Source: PVC group bacterium (lineage in GTDB: Bacteria; Verrucomicrobiota; Kiritimatiellia; SS1-B-03-39; UBA6053). From it: DNA of 20,326 nucleotides. How positions within the stretch are numbered: position 1 is the first letter of the stretch; each line of letters opens with the position of its first letter. The stretch lies in assembly GCA_003565035.1 (NCBI GenBank), contig PXDP01000134.1:1-20326 (forward strand), read 5' to 3'. This document shows, piece after piece, positions 7,595-16,405 of the stretch. The notes under the pieces were generated by a model. It did no database searches. It was not told the origin of the DNA and saw nothing but the letters and a program-made list of their open reading frames with translations. Position numbers and translations under genes: made by a program.

Positions 7595-10342
7595 TTAAAA
7601 ATCGAAAAAGCGGCGGATGGCGTCACGGTAGCGGGGCGGGGCGAGGTGGATGCGGATTTCACCGGCGGACATGTCTTCGGATTCGGTTTCGACCTCGGAA
7701 CCGCGGATTTCCCGGATACGCTGCGCGCCGCCGACACCGGTTCCGAAGGCCTGACCGTCCGCCTCGCCGCCGCGGGGAAGGTCGAGGTTCATGCGGTTGG
7801 GTCCCAACAGGGGAACCGAGAGGGCGGAGGAGCCGCTGACCGAGTAGCCGTCGTCGGAAAATCCGCCGGGTCCGCCGCCCCCGCCGCCGGGACGGTCACC
7901 CAGGCCGTGGCGGAGTGCGCGGAGGAGTTGATCGAGGGAATTGTTGAGGGGCGTGGAGCCCGCGCCCGGACGGTTTCCGCCGCCGCGGCAGAGTTGACCG
8001 AAGTTGTTGTCGCCGCCGCCTCCGGAGCCGTCGCTGTCATCGTCATCGGGCGGGGGATTGCGGAGCGCGTCGAGGGCGGCGCGGGAGAACTGCCAGGCCT
8101 GGCGGTGGGCTTCGTTGAGCGCGGAGTCGGCGGCACCGCGCATGTATTCGGCGGCATTGGAGGCATCGAGTCCTTGAAGCATCTCTTCGACCTCCTCGCG
8201 CAGGGCCTGCAGGTGATCGGGGAGGTCCCCGGCCCGCTCGCGGGTGCTGGAAATCCAGCGTTGCAGATCCTCCAGAAGCGCGTTCTGCATTTCGTGGAGA
8301 CGGCGGAGGATGTCGCGCTCTTCGGCGGGGAGACTGAAGGCATAGCGGGCGAATTCGCGTTCGAGGCGCTCCTGCCGCTGGATGAGGCGCTGAAAGGCCG
8401 TGGTCTGTTCCATGAGCGCACCGAGTTTCAGGAAGTCTTCCTGTTCCTCTTGCGATTGGGCATAGGTATCGCGCTGTTCGATAAAAGCGGCACCCATTTG
8501 TTCGATGAGGAGATCAAGATTCGGTTCTCGGTGAGAGAGGGCCTCCATTTGTTCGGCCTGGTTGGTGAAGTGTTCGCGGAGCTGGGCGACGCCGGGGGCG
8601 GCGGACTGTTCGAGATCGAAGATAGGAAAATCCTCTTCGAGGGCGGCGAAGGCGCGCTCCGCGCGGCGGAGGACTTCGGCGGCTTCGGCCAGGGCGGCGT
8701 CCACTTCGTCGATATCGGGATCACCCGCGAGGCGTTCGTGAAGGGTTTGGTAGGCTTCGGCGACTTCGCGGAGCACGGCGGCGCGGAGGGCGAAGCGGCG
8801 GCGGAAGCCTTCGAGCTGTTCGCGGGTGCGCAGGTGCTCGGCGTACTCCTCGGGGGTGATGATTTGCACGCGGACCATTTCGGAGACGCCGATACCGGGG
8901 CGTTCGGGACGGTGGTCGCGGGCTTCGAGATAGAGTTCGAGTTCCTGACCCGGTTCGGCCCCGAGGGCGGAGAGATCCATTTCGGTTTCGACGGTTCGGC
9001 GGCGGACGGGTTCGCCCTCCCAAAGCCGCGCGGGGCGGTCGATAAACCCGGACATGCCGCGAACGAGGGTGAGGCGGGTGACGCCGATGTCGTCGCTGCC
9101 GTGGCCTTCGATGTTCAGTTGGGTGTCGGGGGTGGCCAGGGCGAAACGCGGGGGATGGGTGATCACCGCAAGCGGGGACTGATCGGCGAGGGCGCGCTGG
9201 GAACCGGCGAGGGGGGCGGCGAGCTGCTGGCCGCGGACATCGCGGACCTGCACGCTGATTTCGGCGCTTTCCTCCAGGGTCCAGCGGAATTCGGCCCAGC
9301 CTTCGGGGCGGATGTTGGCGCGCACGCGCCGGGTGCCGGTGGAGGGGGTGAGAGTGACTTCGCCGCCTTCGAGGGGACGGTTGCTTTGTACGGCCAGGCG
9401 CAGTTCGGAGCCGGTGAGGGCTTCGATCCCGCGTTCGCCGAAGGCGAAGGCGCGGTCTGAAAATCCGCTGTATTCGGGCGGGATCAACTGAACGCGGGCG
9501 GCGGTGACGCGCGGGAGGGTTTGTACGTCGACGGTGCGCCAGGGGCTGACGACGCGGCCGATGGCGAAGCGGTATTCGACAGGGCGGGTGACCTGTTCGA
9601 GGCGCTGGGAGAAGACGTTGTCCGGTTCGCGGAAGCAGCCGGCCTCGCGTTCGACTCCGTCGATGCGGGTGCGGAGCATCACCGGCCGGTCGGGCGTGCC
9701 GTTGTGGATGCGGACGCCGACCTGGATGTCGCCGCCGTAGACCACTTCGGGGGCGTCGGGAAGAAATTCGAATTTGAGCGGAGTCCAGGGAGCGATATCC
9801 TCGCCGGGGGCGAGAATGCGGGCGCGGACGATTTCGATGATGTCGCGGTGTTGTTGGGCCAGGCTCCAGAAGGTGAGACCCATCAGGAGGGCGGCGCTTG
9901 CGAAAAGCAGGATCTGTTTACCGGGGAGACAGGCGCGGGCGGGTGTGGCCCGGAGGACGTCGAGGCCTTCGCGGACGGCCTGATCGCGCATGGCACTGTG
10001 GAGCGGCTCGGGGTTTGGGGGCTGGGTGGCTAGGTCGAGCGCGCAGGAAAGGGTGCGGCGTTTGTCTCTTCGGTGGCGGTCCAACTTGAGAGCCAGCGCG
10101 GCCGGGAAATCGGGCAGGGGCAGACCGAAGAGGGCGAGGCCGAGGGTGAGGGCGGGCAGGAGGAGATTCCAGGTGCGGCGGGGGACGGCGGGCAGGGCCA
10201 GGATGGCATCGGCATAGACATACAGGGCGAGCAGGGGGAGGCCGAAGACGAGAATGCGGAGCAACAGCAGCAGGGCGGTGGTGGCGGCCTGAAATGCAGC
10301 GCGGCGGCGGAGGGCGGCGGTGAGGGCGCGGGCGGTGTGCAT
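7595..10342 (-). CDS. DUF4175-like coiled-coil membrane protein (915 aa)
   Basis: Three hydrophobic segments near the N-terminus (about 20-42, 57-76 and 143-161) anchor the protein. They are followed by an extracytoplasmic beta-rich region with Ig-like strands and a GSDDIGVTRLTLVRG motif, typical of DUF4175-type proteins in MoxR/BatA operons. A long charged helical region rich in Glu, Arg and Leu follows and is predicted to form coiled coils. A low-complexity Asp/Gly stretch comes next (DDDDSDGSGGGGD and later PGGGGGGPGG), and the protein ends APPRYRDAIRRFFDF, like the R-Y-x-x-x-x-x-x-F-F endings seen in related proteins. The reading frame is open further upstream, but the ATG at 10342 is chosen: it overlaps the stop of the VWA gene in a TGATG arrangement, follows an AGGGG ribosome binding site, and begins immediately before the first membrane segment. 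The family assignment rests on topology and context; the function is unknown. Confidence 0.75.
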   Translation of the reverse strand: MHTARALTAALRRRAAFQAATTALLLLLRILVFGLPLLALYVYADAILALPAVPRRTWNLLLPALTLGLALFGLPLPDFPAALALKLDRHRRDKRRTLSCALDLATQPPNPEPLHSAMRDQAVREGLDVLRATPARACLPGKQILLFASAALLMGLTFWSLAQQHRDIIEIVRARILAPGEDIAPWTPLKFEFLPDAPEVVYGGDIQVGVRIHNGTPDRPVMLRTRIDGVEREAGCFREPDNVFSQRLEQVTRPVEYRFAIGRVVSPWRTVDVQTLPRVTAARVQLIPPEYSGFSDRAFAFGERGIEALTGSELRLAVQSNRPLEGGEVTLTPSTGTRRVRANIRPEGWAEFRWTLEESAEISVQVRDVRGQQLAAPLAGSQRALADQSPLAVITHPPRFALATPDTQLNIEGHGSDDIGVTRLTLVRGMSGFIDRPARLWEGEPVRRRTVETEMDLSALGAEPGQELELYLEARDHRPERPGIGVSEMVRVQIITPEEYAEHLRTREQLEGFRRRFALRAAVLREVAEAYQTLHERLAGDPDIDEVDAALAEAAEVLRRAERAFAALEEDFPIFDLEQSAAPGVAQLREHFTNQAEQMEALSHREPNLDLLIEQMGAAFIEQRDTYAQSQEEQEDFLKLGALMEQTTAFQRLIQRQERLEREFARYAFSLPAEERDILRRLHEMQNALLEDLQRWISSTRERAGDLPDHLQALREEVEEMLQGLDASNAAEYMRGAADSALNEAHRQAWQFSRAALDALRNPPPDDDDSDGSGGGGDNNFGQLCRGGGNRPGAGSTPLNNSLDQLLRALRHGLGDRPGGGGGGPGGFSDDGYSVSGSSALSVPLLGPNRMNLDLPRGGEADGQAFGTGVGGAQRIREIRGSEVETESEDMSAGEIRIHLAPPRYRDAIRRFFDF

Positions 10343-12546
10343 CAGATCAGCCCCTTTCTGCGGCGGAGACCCCATTCGAGGGCGGGGAGGGCGATGAAGA
10401 GGATGAGAAGCCCGGCGCGGGACCAGCGGGGATGCCAGATGTCTTCTCCGGCGGGGGCGGCGGGATCGTCTTGAAGCGGAGCGAAGGCGAGGGCGGCCTC
10501 GCTGGCGGTGAGCCACTGTCCGCCGCTTTGTTCGACGAAGCTGCGGAGGGGTTCGTCCTGCGGATCGGTTTGATCGGTTTCGCCGGGAGGAGCGGGAATG
10601 CGCAGAGGACGTGGGCTGTCGGCAGCGGCCTCCTCGTCACCTTCGAGCACGGTGAGCAGGAACAGTCCGGGGGCGGGCGGGGTCCAGCGGCCCGCGAGTT
10701 CGCCGTCGGGTCCGGAGGGATAGAGGACGGCCTCCTGCGGGGGATGGTCATCGGATTCGATGCGCACGCGGGGCGGCCGTTCTGCGGGCGTTTCGCGGGG
10801 CAGGCGGCGTTCGGCGAGGAGGCGGATGTCCTGTCCGGGGGCGGGATCGCGGGTGTCCCAGTCGAGACTCCAGGTGCGGCCTGGCTGAAAGCGGGAGGCG
10901 TGGGTGGTCCAGAGCAGGACCTGGGTCCAGAAGTCGCCGTACCAGCGGTCGTCGGTGACGGCATCGGCCTGGAAATCCCAGTGCCACATGCCTTCGCCGT
11001 TGAGGAGGAGGATCTGACCGTTGCCGAAGGGGCGGCGGACCATGACGGGCCAGGCATCGCCGTCGCGGGGGGGACGGGCTTCGAGGAGAATGGAGGCGAG
11101 GCCGTCGGTGAGGCGGAGATCGCGGAGGCCGCGGAGGGGAGGGAGTTGCTGCCAGACATCGGAGGCGGGGCCGGGGAGGAGGTCGCCGAAGAGGCCGAGG
11201 TTGGCGCCGGTGCGGGTGGGGCGGGCGAGGTGTTCGTCGGAGCGGGCTTCGCGCCATTCGACCGGGAAGAGGGATTCGAGGGCGGGGCGGGAGGCGGTGA
11301 CGGGGCGGCCGCGGGTGGCGATGAGGACGCCGCCGTGATCGCGGACGAAGCGGTGGAGGGAGGCGGTGGCGGCGGGATTGAAGAAGGGTTCCATGCCGCG
11401 GCCGAGGAGGATGAGATCGAAATCGCGGAAGTCGTTGTCTTCGCCGGGGAGGCGGGCGCGGTCCACGGCCTGCGGTGCGGCGCCTTCGGGGCCGACGAGG
11501 AAGTAGCGCTCCTCGGAGAGGCGGTGGAGGGTGGTGAGTTCCACCCCCTTGCGGCTGCGGAACCACTGGGCGAGAAATTTGCTGTCCCAGTGGGGGGTGC
11601 CTTCGAGGAGGAGCACGCGCAGGTGAATGTCCACCGCGTTGACGTGGATGTTGTGGCGGGCGGCTTCGTCCTCCTCCGGATCGGCGGGATCGAGTTCCAG
11701 GCGGTAGGCGTGCACGCCGGAGGGGAGTTCGGGGGTGTGGAGGGTGAAGGGGACTTCGCTGTTTTCGGGGAGATCGAGCAGGGTTTCGGCCACGGTTTCG
11801 CCGTCGGCATCAAGCAGACGCAGGGGCAGGCGGAGGGCGGGATGATGGCGGGAAACAACGGTGCCGCGCACGGCGCGTTCGGATCCGGCGGTGACGGTGA
11901 GGAGATCCTGGTGGGGGCGGAGGAGCAGTTCGGGCGTTTCGAGAGGCTGGCCGATGCGGACGGCGGAGACGGGAATGCGGCTGGCGCGGGCGCGGACCGC
12001 GAGGGCGTCGAGTTCTTCGTTCACGGGAACGGTGGGAATGCCGTCGGTGAGAATAAACAGGCCGCGGGCGGGGTCGGGATGGCTCTGGGCGCGGTCGAGG
12101 GCTCCGCGGAGAGCGGTGACGAAATCGGTGCCGGTGCCGGCGGCACGGAGGGTGGCGAGGTCATCGGGGGTGACTTCGCGGTCGAGGGTATCGGCAAAGG
12201 GGAGGACGCGGACGCGGGTGCGGGGTTCGTCGGGCAGGTCGCGGATACGGTCGAGCGCGGTTTGAAAGCGGTCGGGTCCGCCGCTGTGTTCGGGAAAGGT
12301 CATGGAGGCGCTGCGGTCGAGCAGAATCCAGGCGTTGCCGTCGCGGTCGGCGTCGAGGGGACGGAATTCGCCGGGGTTGAGCAGAATCAGTCCCATGCAG
12401 AGGAGGGTGGCGAGGCGGAGCAGGGGGGACATGCGCCGCCAGGGATTGGGGAGGGGTTTGGCGGCGCGGATGGCTGCAAAAACAAGGCCGATGCCGAGGA
12501 CGAGCATCAGGGGGATGAGGGTTTCGAGAGGAAGCAGCGGGTTCAT
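10342..12546 (-). CDS. Membrane VWA protein with GATase-like domain
   Basis: The 734-aa protein has two N-terminal membrane segments (about 8-26 and 41-57) and one near the C-terminus (about 707-727), so the middle is likely periplasmic. A von Willebrand factor A domain spans about 70-200 with an intact metal-ion-dependent adhesion site: DRSAS (77-81), the threonine in GTGTD (137-141) and TDG (167-169). A beta-sandwich-like segment follows, then a GATase1/ThuA-like fold starting at RVLLLEGTPHWDSKFL (310-325) and including DFDLILLGRGMEPFF (375-389). Such VWA-plus-GATase-like membrane proteins are regular members of MoxR/BatA operons in PVC bacteria and Bacteroidota. The ATG at 12546 overlaps the BatA-like stop by four bases (ATGA), with a GAGG upstream. 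It probably binds a partner through Mg2+ at the VWA site in complex with its neighbours; the ligand is unknown. Confidence 0.85.
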   Translation of the reverse strand: MNPLLPLETLIPLMLVLGIGLVFAAIRAAKPLPNPWRRMSPLLRLATLLCMGLILLNPGEFRPLDADRDGNAWILLDRSASMTFPEHSGGPDRFQTALDRIRDLPDEPRTRVRVLPFADTLDREVTPDDLATLRAAGTGTDFVTALRGALDRAQSHPDPARGLFILTDGIPTVPVNEELDALAVRARASRIPVSAVRIGQPLETPELLLRPHQDLLTVTAGSERAVRGTVVSRHHPALRLPLRLLDADGETVAETLLDLPENSEVPFTLHTPELPSGVHAYRLELDPADPEEDEAARHNIHVNAVDIHLRVLLLEGTPHWDSKFLAQWFRSRKGVELTTLHRLSEERYFLVGPEGAAPQAVDRARLPGEDNDFRDFDLILLGRGMEPFFNPAATASLHRFVRDHGGVLIATRGRPVTASRPALESLFPVEWREARSDEHLARPTRTGANLGLFGDLLPGPASDVWQQLPPLRGLRDLRLTDGLASILLEARPPRDGDAWPVMVRRPFGNGQILLLNGEGMWHWDFQADAVTDDRWYGDFWTQVLLWTTHASRFQPGRTWSLDWDTRDPAPGQDIRLLAERRLPRETPAERPPRVRIESDDHPPQEAVLYPSGPDGELAGRWTPPAPGLFLLTVLEGDEEAAADSPRPLRIPAPPGETDQTDPQDEPLRSFVEQSGGQWLTASEAALAFAPLQDDPAAPAGEDIWHPRWSRAGLLILFIALPALEWGLRRRKGLI

Positions 12547-14519
12547 GTGCGCACCGTCCTCAAGGTTACCAGTTGTTCGAGCAGGATAAAGACAAAAGCC
12601 AGGGCAAGGAGCAGGGGCCAGAGGGGACGGCCTTCGCGGAGGGGGGTGAGATCGGCGGCGCGGGTCATGAGGGCGGAACCTTCGCTTTCCAGTTCCTCAG
12701 GCGGGAGTGCGGTGAGATCGGACTCGGCGGCGGGGAGATTGACGGCACGGAGTTGCAGGGTTTCGCCGGTGTCGGCGTTGCGGTAGCGGTAGAGGCCGGG
12801 GGGAAGTGGATCGCGGGCGCGGATGGTGTGGTCGCCGATGTCGAGGGGCCAGTGGGTGCCCTGGCTGTCGAGGAGTTCGGGATGCGCAGCGGGGAGATGG
12901 GCGCGGGAGACGGCGAGATGATCGCCAGCATCGGCGGGGGCGGGATAGCGGGCGGGGCGGGAGCCGAAGAGCCATTCGCCGAAGAGGGGAATCCATTCGG
13001 TCTGGGCGGCGAGGGTGCTGTGGCGGAAATCGAGGGAGAGGCTCCAGAGGAAGAGGGTGGGGTGATCGCGGTGACGGAGCCAGACGGGTTCGCCGCTTTC
13101 GAGGAGCAGCAGGGGGGTGTGGGTGTCGGGCAGGGGCTGGAGGGGCGCGTGGCGGTGGACGAGGCCGCGGGCGGGGGAGCCGTGGCGGCCGTCGCGGAAG
13201 AGGCGGAGGGTATCGGGCCAGGGTTCGGGCACGGCGAGTCCGGAAGGGGGATCGAGGCGGGTTTCGGGTCCGGGGGCGCGTTCGAGACCAAGCCAGGCGT
13301 TGGCGGCGTCGTTGGGGGTGCCGGGGCGGATCATGAGGAGGCCGCCGCGTTCGGTGAAGGCGCGGAGGCGGTCGGTGCGGTTTCCGTCCCAGCCGCTGAT
13401 GAGGAGGACGTCGAGGGTGTCGGAGAGGTCGTCAAGGCGTTCGAGGCGGGTGGTGCTGACTTCGGGGAAGGCATTCAGGCTGCGGAGCCAGAGCTCTGCG
13501 GTTTCGTCGGTTCCGTGTACGGCGGCGCGGATGCTGGACTGAAGGTGGAGGGCGGCGCGGCGGAGGTCGTCGGCGGGAAAGCGGTCGGCGTCGAGTTCGG
13601 CGGTGACGGGAACGCCGCCGGGGTCTTCGAGGCGGAGGACATCGGTGACGACGGCGGAGCCGCGGGCGGGGAGGTCGACGGTGTGCTGTTCGATGCGTTC
13701 GCCGACGCGGAGGGTGAGGGTGCGGCGTTCGGGGGTGTCGGCGAAGTTTTCGATGTCGGCTTCCACGGTGAAGTCCTGACCGGCGACGGGGGCGGGGGGA
13801 ATGACGCGGAGGCCGGTGACGGCCTGGTTGGGGATGGTTTCCTCGGCGACGGGGAGGAGGCGGACGGTGACGCCGTCGGGCACCTGAAGGCGGCCGGGTG
13901 TCCAAGTGCCGGGCTGAAAGTCGGAGAGGAGAATGATCTCGCGGGGGCCGGGGAGGTCGCGGAGCTGGGTGGCGGCGAGTTGAAAGGCTTCGTGGAGGGA
14001 ACCGCCTTCGAGGGTGGCGGGGCGGCGGCGGATTTCGTCGATAAGATGACGTTTGTTGACGCCGGGTTCAGGGTAGAGGGGTTCGGGGAGGGCGCGGACG
14101 CGGATGACGTTGGCGCGGTCGCGGGCGGAGAGGCCGCGGAGGATGTCGGCGGCTTCGGTGGTGGCGCGGGCGTAGCGGGACTGGGCGCCTTCGCCGGCGC
14201 GCATGCTGGCGGTGGCGTCGAGGACGATGACGACGGCGCGGCCGTGGGTTTCGAGGCCGGCGGGGGGGCGTTCGCTGTAGTGGCGGGGTTGGAGGAAGAC
14301 GCCGAGAATGGCGAGGGTCCAGAGGGTGCGGAGCAGGAGGAGGAGCCAGTGGCGGGGGCGTTTGACGCGGGCGTTGTCGCGCTGGGTGCGTTCGAGCAGC
14401 ATGAGGGAGGGGAAGCCGAGCGGGCGGGGGCGGGGCCGGGCCATGAGGTGCAGCAGCAGGGGGAGGGCGGCGAGCGGGAGGAGGGGGAGCAGGCCGGGGT
14501 TGTCGAATCCGAGGCTCAT
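12543..14519 (-). CDS. BatA-like membrane protein (aerotolerance N-terminal domain, VWA)
   Basis: The N-terminus has the double-transmembrane BatA signature: a first helix at about 7-26 (LPLLPLAALPLLLHLM), the short link PLGFPSLMLLER (33-44) and a second helix at about 57-76. A VWA domain follows with a MIDAS of the form DATAS (101-105), where threonine takes the usual first serine position, and ILLSDF (196-201). The C-terminal half has a beta-rich part and a GATase-like segment (VLLISGWDG 371-379, then RGGLLMIRPG 391-400), and ends in one more membrane helix. Bat proteins are linked to aerotolerance and envelope stress, but their biochemical role is not settled. The start overlaps the DUF58 stop (ATGA), with GGAGG 10 nt upstream. 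The 658-aa length exceeds classical BatA (about 320 aa), as is usual for fused forms in this kind of operon. Confidence 0.85.
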   Translation of the reverse strand: MSLGFDNPGLLPLLPLAALPLLLHLMARPRPRPLGFPSLMLLERTQRDNARVKRPRHWLLLLLRTLWTLAILGVFLQPRHYSERPPAGLETHGRAVVIVLDATASMRAGEGAQSRYARATTEAADILRGLSARDRANVIRVRALPEPLYPEPGVNKRHLIDEIRRRPATLEGGSLHEAFQLAATQLRDLPGPREIILLSDFQPGTWTPGRLQVPDGVTVRLLPVAEETIPNQAVTGLRVIPPAPVAGQDFTVEADIENFADTPERRTLTLRVGERIEQHTVDLPARGSAVVTDVLRLEDPGGVPVTAELDADRFPADDLRRAALHLQSSIRAAVHGTDETAELWLRSLNAFPEVSTTRLERLDDLSDTLDVLLISGWDGNRTDRLRAFTERGGLLMIRPGTPNDAANAWLGLERAPGPETRLDPPSGLAVPEPWPDTLRLFRDGRHGSPARGLVHRHAPLQPLPDTHTPLLLLESGEPVWLRHRDHPTLFLWSLSLDFRHSTLAAQTEWIPLFGEWLFGSRPARYPAPADAGDHLAVSRAHLPAAHPELLDSQGTHWPLDIGDHTIRARDPLPPGLYRYRNADTGETLQLRAVNLPAAESDLTALPPEELESEGSALMTRAADLTPLREGRPLWPLLLALAFVFILLEQLVTLRTVRT

Positions 14520-15385
14520 GTGATGAGGCCCTCCAGGGCGCGGAGGACGGGCTGGCGGGTGTGAATGACTTTGTAGGCGGCGCCGGACCGCATGGCGAGT
14601 TCGCGGAGGGCGCGCTGGTGGTCTTCGAGCACGGTGCGGTAGCGGGTGCGGAGTTCGCGGGGGTCGGCGCGGAGTTTGAGGCCGGTTTCGAGATCGCGGA
14701 AGGCGATGAGTTCGCCCTCGGGGAGGTCGCGTTCGGCGGGGGCGAGGACCTGGAGGAGATGGAGGTCGATCCCTTTATGAATGAAGGGATTGAGGGCGGA
14801 AAAGAGGTCGGCGGGGGGGCAGTAGAAATCGGAAATGAGGAGGAGGGTGCAACGGCGGTTGAGGAGGGTGTTGAGGTGGCGGAGGGAGGCGGGGAGGTCG
14901 GTTGCTCCGGCGGGGGTGGTTTCGTCGAGGGTGTGGAGGAGGTGGTTGATGTGGCGGGCACTGCCGGCGGGGGGATGCCAGCGGTGTTCGCCGTCGCGGC
15001 TGAGGAGAAGTCCTGCCTGGTCCTGGCTTTGGTGGACGGTGTGAACGAGGCAGGCGGCGGCCCGGGCGGCGAAACGGTGTTTGGTGGGGGCGTCGCCGTA
15101 GTTCATGGAGGCGCTGGCGTCGAGGAGGATGACGCAGCCGGTCTGGGATTCCTGCTCGTAGGTGCGGAGGACGTGGCGGTCGCTGCGGGCGTACACGCGC
15201 CAGTCGACGCGGGCGGGGTCATCGCCGGGGGCGTAGGCGCGGTAGTCGCGGAATTCGGTGGAGGAGCCGCGGGCCGGCGAACTGTGGCGCCCGGCATGCT
15301 GTCCCTCCACCCGGGTGCGGGGGGCAAACCGGGCTTTTTCGAGTTCGCGAAGCAGCTCCGGGGTGAGGAGGCGGGGAGTGGCCAT
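14516..15385 (-). CDS. DUF58 domain protein
   Basis: The 289-aa protein has no signal peptide or membrane helix. It carries the DUF58 signature FRDYRAYAPGDDPARVDWR (45-63) followed by YARSDRHVLRTYEQE (65-79), then a VWA-like fold with DASAS (89-93) and LLISDFY (positions consistent with the second metal-site loop). DUF58 proteins are the standard partners of MoxR ATPases and probably deliver or hold a substrate or metal site for the ATPase on the cytoplasmic side. It starts 15 bp after the MoxR stop; that gap is a run of C and G with no ribosome binding site, so the two genes are probably coupled. Its own stop overlaps the BatA-like start. The length is normal for the short, soluble type of DUF58. 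Confidence 0.9.
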   Translation of the reverse strand: MATPRLLTPELLRELEKARFAPRTRVEGQHAGRHSSPARGSSTEFRDYRAYAPGDDPARVDWRVYARSDRHVLRTYEQESQTGCVILLDASASMNYGDAPTKHRFAARAAACLVHTVHQSQDQAGLLLSRDGEHRWHPPAGSARHINHLLHTLDETTPAGATDLPASLRHLNTLLNRRCTLLLISDFYCPPADLFSALNPFIHKGIDLHLLQVLAPAERDLPEGELIAFRDLETGLKLRADPRELRTRYRTVLEDHQRALRELAMRSGAAYKVIHTRQPVLRALEGLIT

Positions 15386-15400
15386 GGGGCGGGGCGGGGA

Positions 15401-16405
15401 TCAGTCGAGCCGCTTGAGCAGGGTAGCGATGATGGCTTCGACGTCGACGCCTTCTCCGACGGCATTGTAGTTGGGCACGATGCGGTGGCGGAGGACGGGG
15501 CCGGCCACGGCGTGGAGTTCCTCGGCGGTGGCGGTGGATTTTCCGCGGAGGAGGGCGAGGGCGCGTGCGGCGCGGGCGAGGTTCTGGGAGGCGCGGGGAC
15601 CGGCGCCCCAGGCGACGTAGTGTTTGACGTAGTCGTCGGCGGTCTCGGATCCGGGCCGGGTGGCGTGCACGAGGTTGATGATCATGTCGAGCACCTGGTC
15701 GGGCAGCGGGGCGGCGGCCGCGGCGGCTTGCAGGGCTTCGAGTTCGCCGGGTTTGAGCAGGGCATCGACCTTCGCGTTTTGCCCGCCGAGGGTCTGCTTC
15801 ACGATCTGCTTTTCCTGCTCGCGGGAGGGGTAGCGGATATTGAGGCTGTAGAGGAAGCGGTCGAGCTGGGCCTCGGGCAGGGGGTAGGTGCCTTCCTGTT
15901 CGATGGGGTTCCGGGTGGCGAAGACGATGAAGGGGCTGGGGAGCTCGAGGGTCTTTCCGGCGACGGTGACCTGCTTTTCCTGCATGGCTTCGAGGAGGGC
16001 GGACTGGGTTTTGGGCGGGGTCCGGTTGATTTCGTCGGCGAGGATGAGGTTGGCGAACACGGGGCCGTGCACAAACTCGAATTCGCGGCGGAGGCCGTCG
16101 GTGTGGGTTTGCAGGATTTCGCTGCCGAGGATGTCGGTAGGCATCAGGTCGGGGGTGAACTGAATGCGGTGAAAGCTGAGACCGAGAATCCTGCCGAGGG
16201 TATTGATGAGCAGGGTTTTGGCGAGTCCGGGCACGCCCACGAGGAGGGTGTGTCCGTTGCACAGCAGGCAGGTGAGGAGTTCCTCGACGATTTCGTCCTG
16301 ACCGACAATGACGCGGCCGATTTCAGTGCGGATGTTCTGCAGGGTTTCGCGGACCTGCTCCCAGTCCGGGACGGGTGTGGGAGTGGGAGTGGGGGTGGTG
16401 CTCAT
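15401..16405 (-). CDS. MoxR-family AAA+ ATPase
   Basis: The 334-aa soluble protein has all MoxR hallmarks. Walker A is GVPGLAKT (57-64). Walker B is LILADE (120-125), followed by INRTPPKTQSALLEAMQE. Sensor 1 is in FATRNPIEQEGTYPLPEAQ (162-180), with LDRF (181-184) after it, and a C-terminal lid domain follows. The family couples ATP hydrolysis to remodelling of VWA-domain partners, often for maturation of metalloenzymes or envelope complexes. The start overlaps the stop of the upstream secreted-protein gene by ATGA, and a GGAG lies 10 nt before it. A short TP repeat (TPTPTPTPVP) opens the protein. The length is typical. All catalytic residues expected of an active ATPase appear present. Confidence 0.95.
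   Translation of the reverse strand: MSTTPTPTPTPVPDWEQVRETLQNIRTEIGRVIVGQDEIVEELLTCLLCNGHTLLVGVPGLAKTLLINTLGRILGLSFHRIQFTPDLMPTDILGSEILQTHTDGLRREFEFVHGPVFANLILADEINRTPPKTQSALLEAMQEKQVTVAGKTLELPSPFIVFATRNPIEQEGTYPLPEAQLDRFLYSLNIRYPSREQEKQIVKQTLGGQNAKVDALLKPGELEALQAAAAAAPLPDQVLDMIINLVHATRPGSETADDYVKHYVAWGAGPRASQNLARAARALALLRGKSTATAEELHAVAGPVLRHRIVPNYNAVGEGVDVEAIIATLLKRLD

Noticed and set aside
10347..11858. A 503-codon minus-strand frame inside the VWA gene, and similar Pro/Ser/Ala-rich frames in the BatA-like, DUF58 and MoxR genes.
   Set aside because: Their composition is that of a frame-shifted GC-rich gene (runs of Pro, Ser and Ala) and each lies entirely inside a recognised gene.
16375..16405. 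GT-rich repeat (TPTPTPTP codons) at the start of MoxR as a repeat element.
   Set aside because: It is a short in-frame TP repeat within the gene and too short to be a mobile or regulatory repeat.
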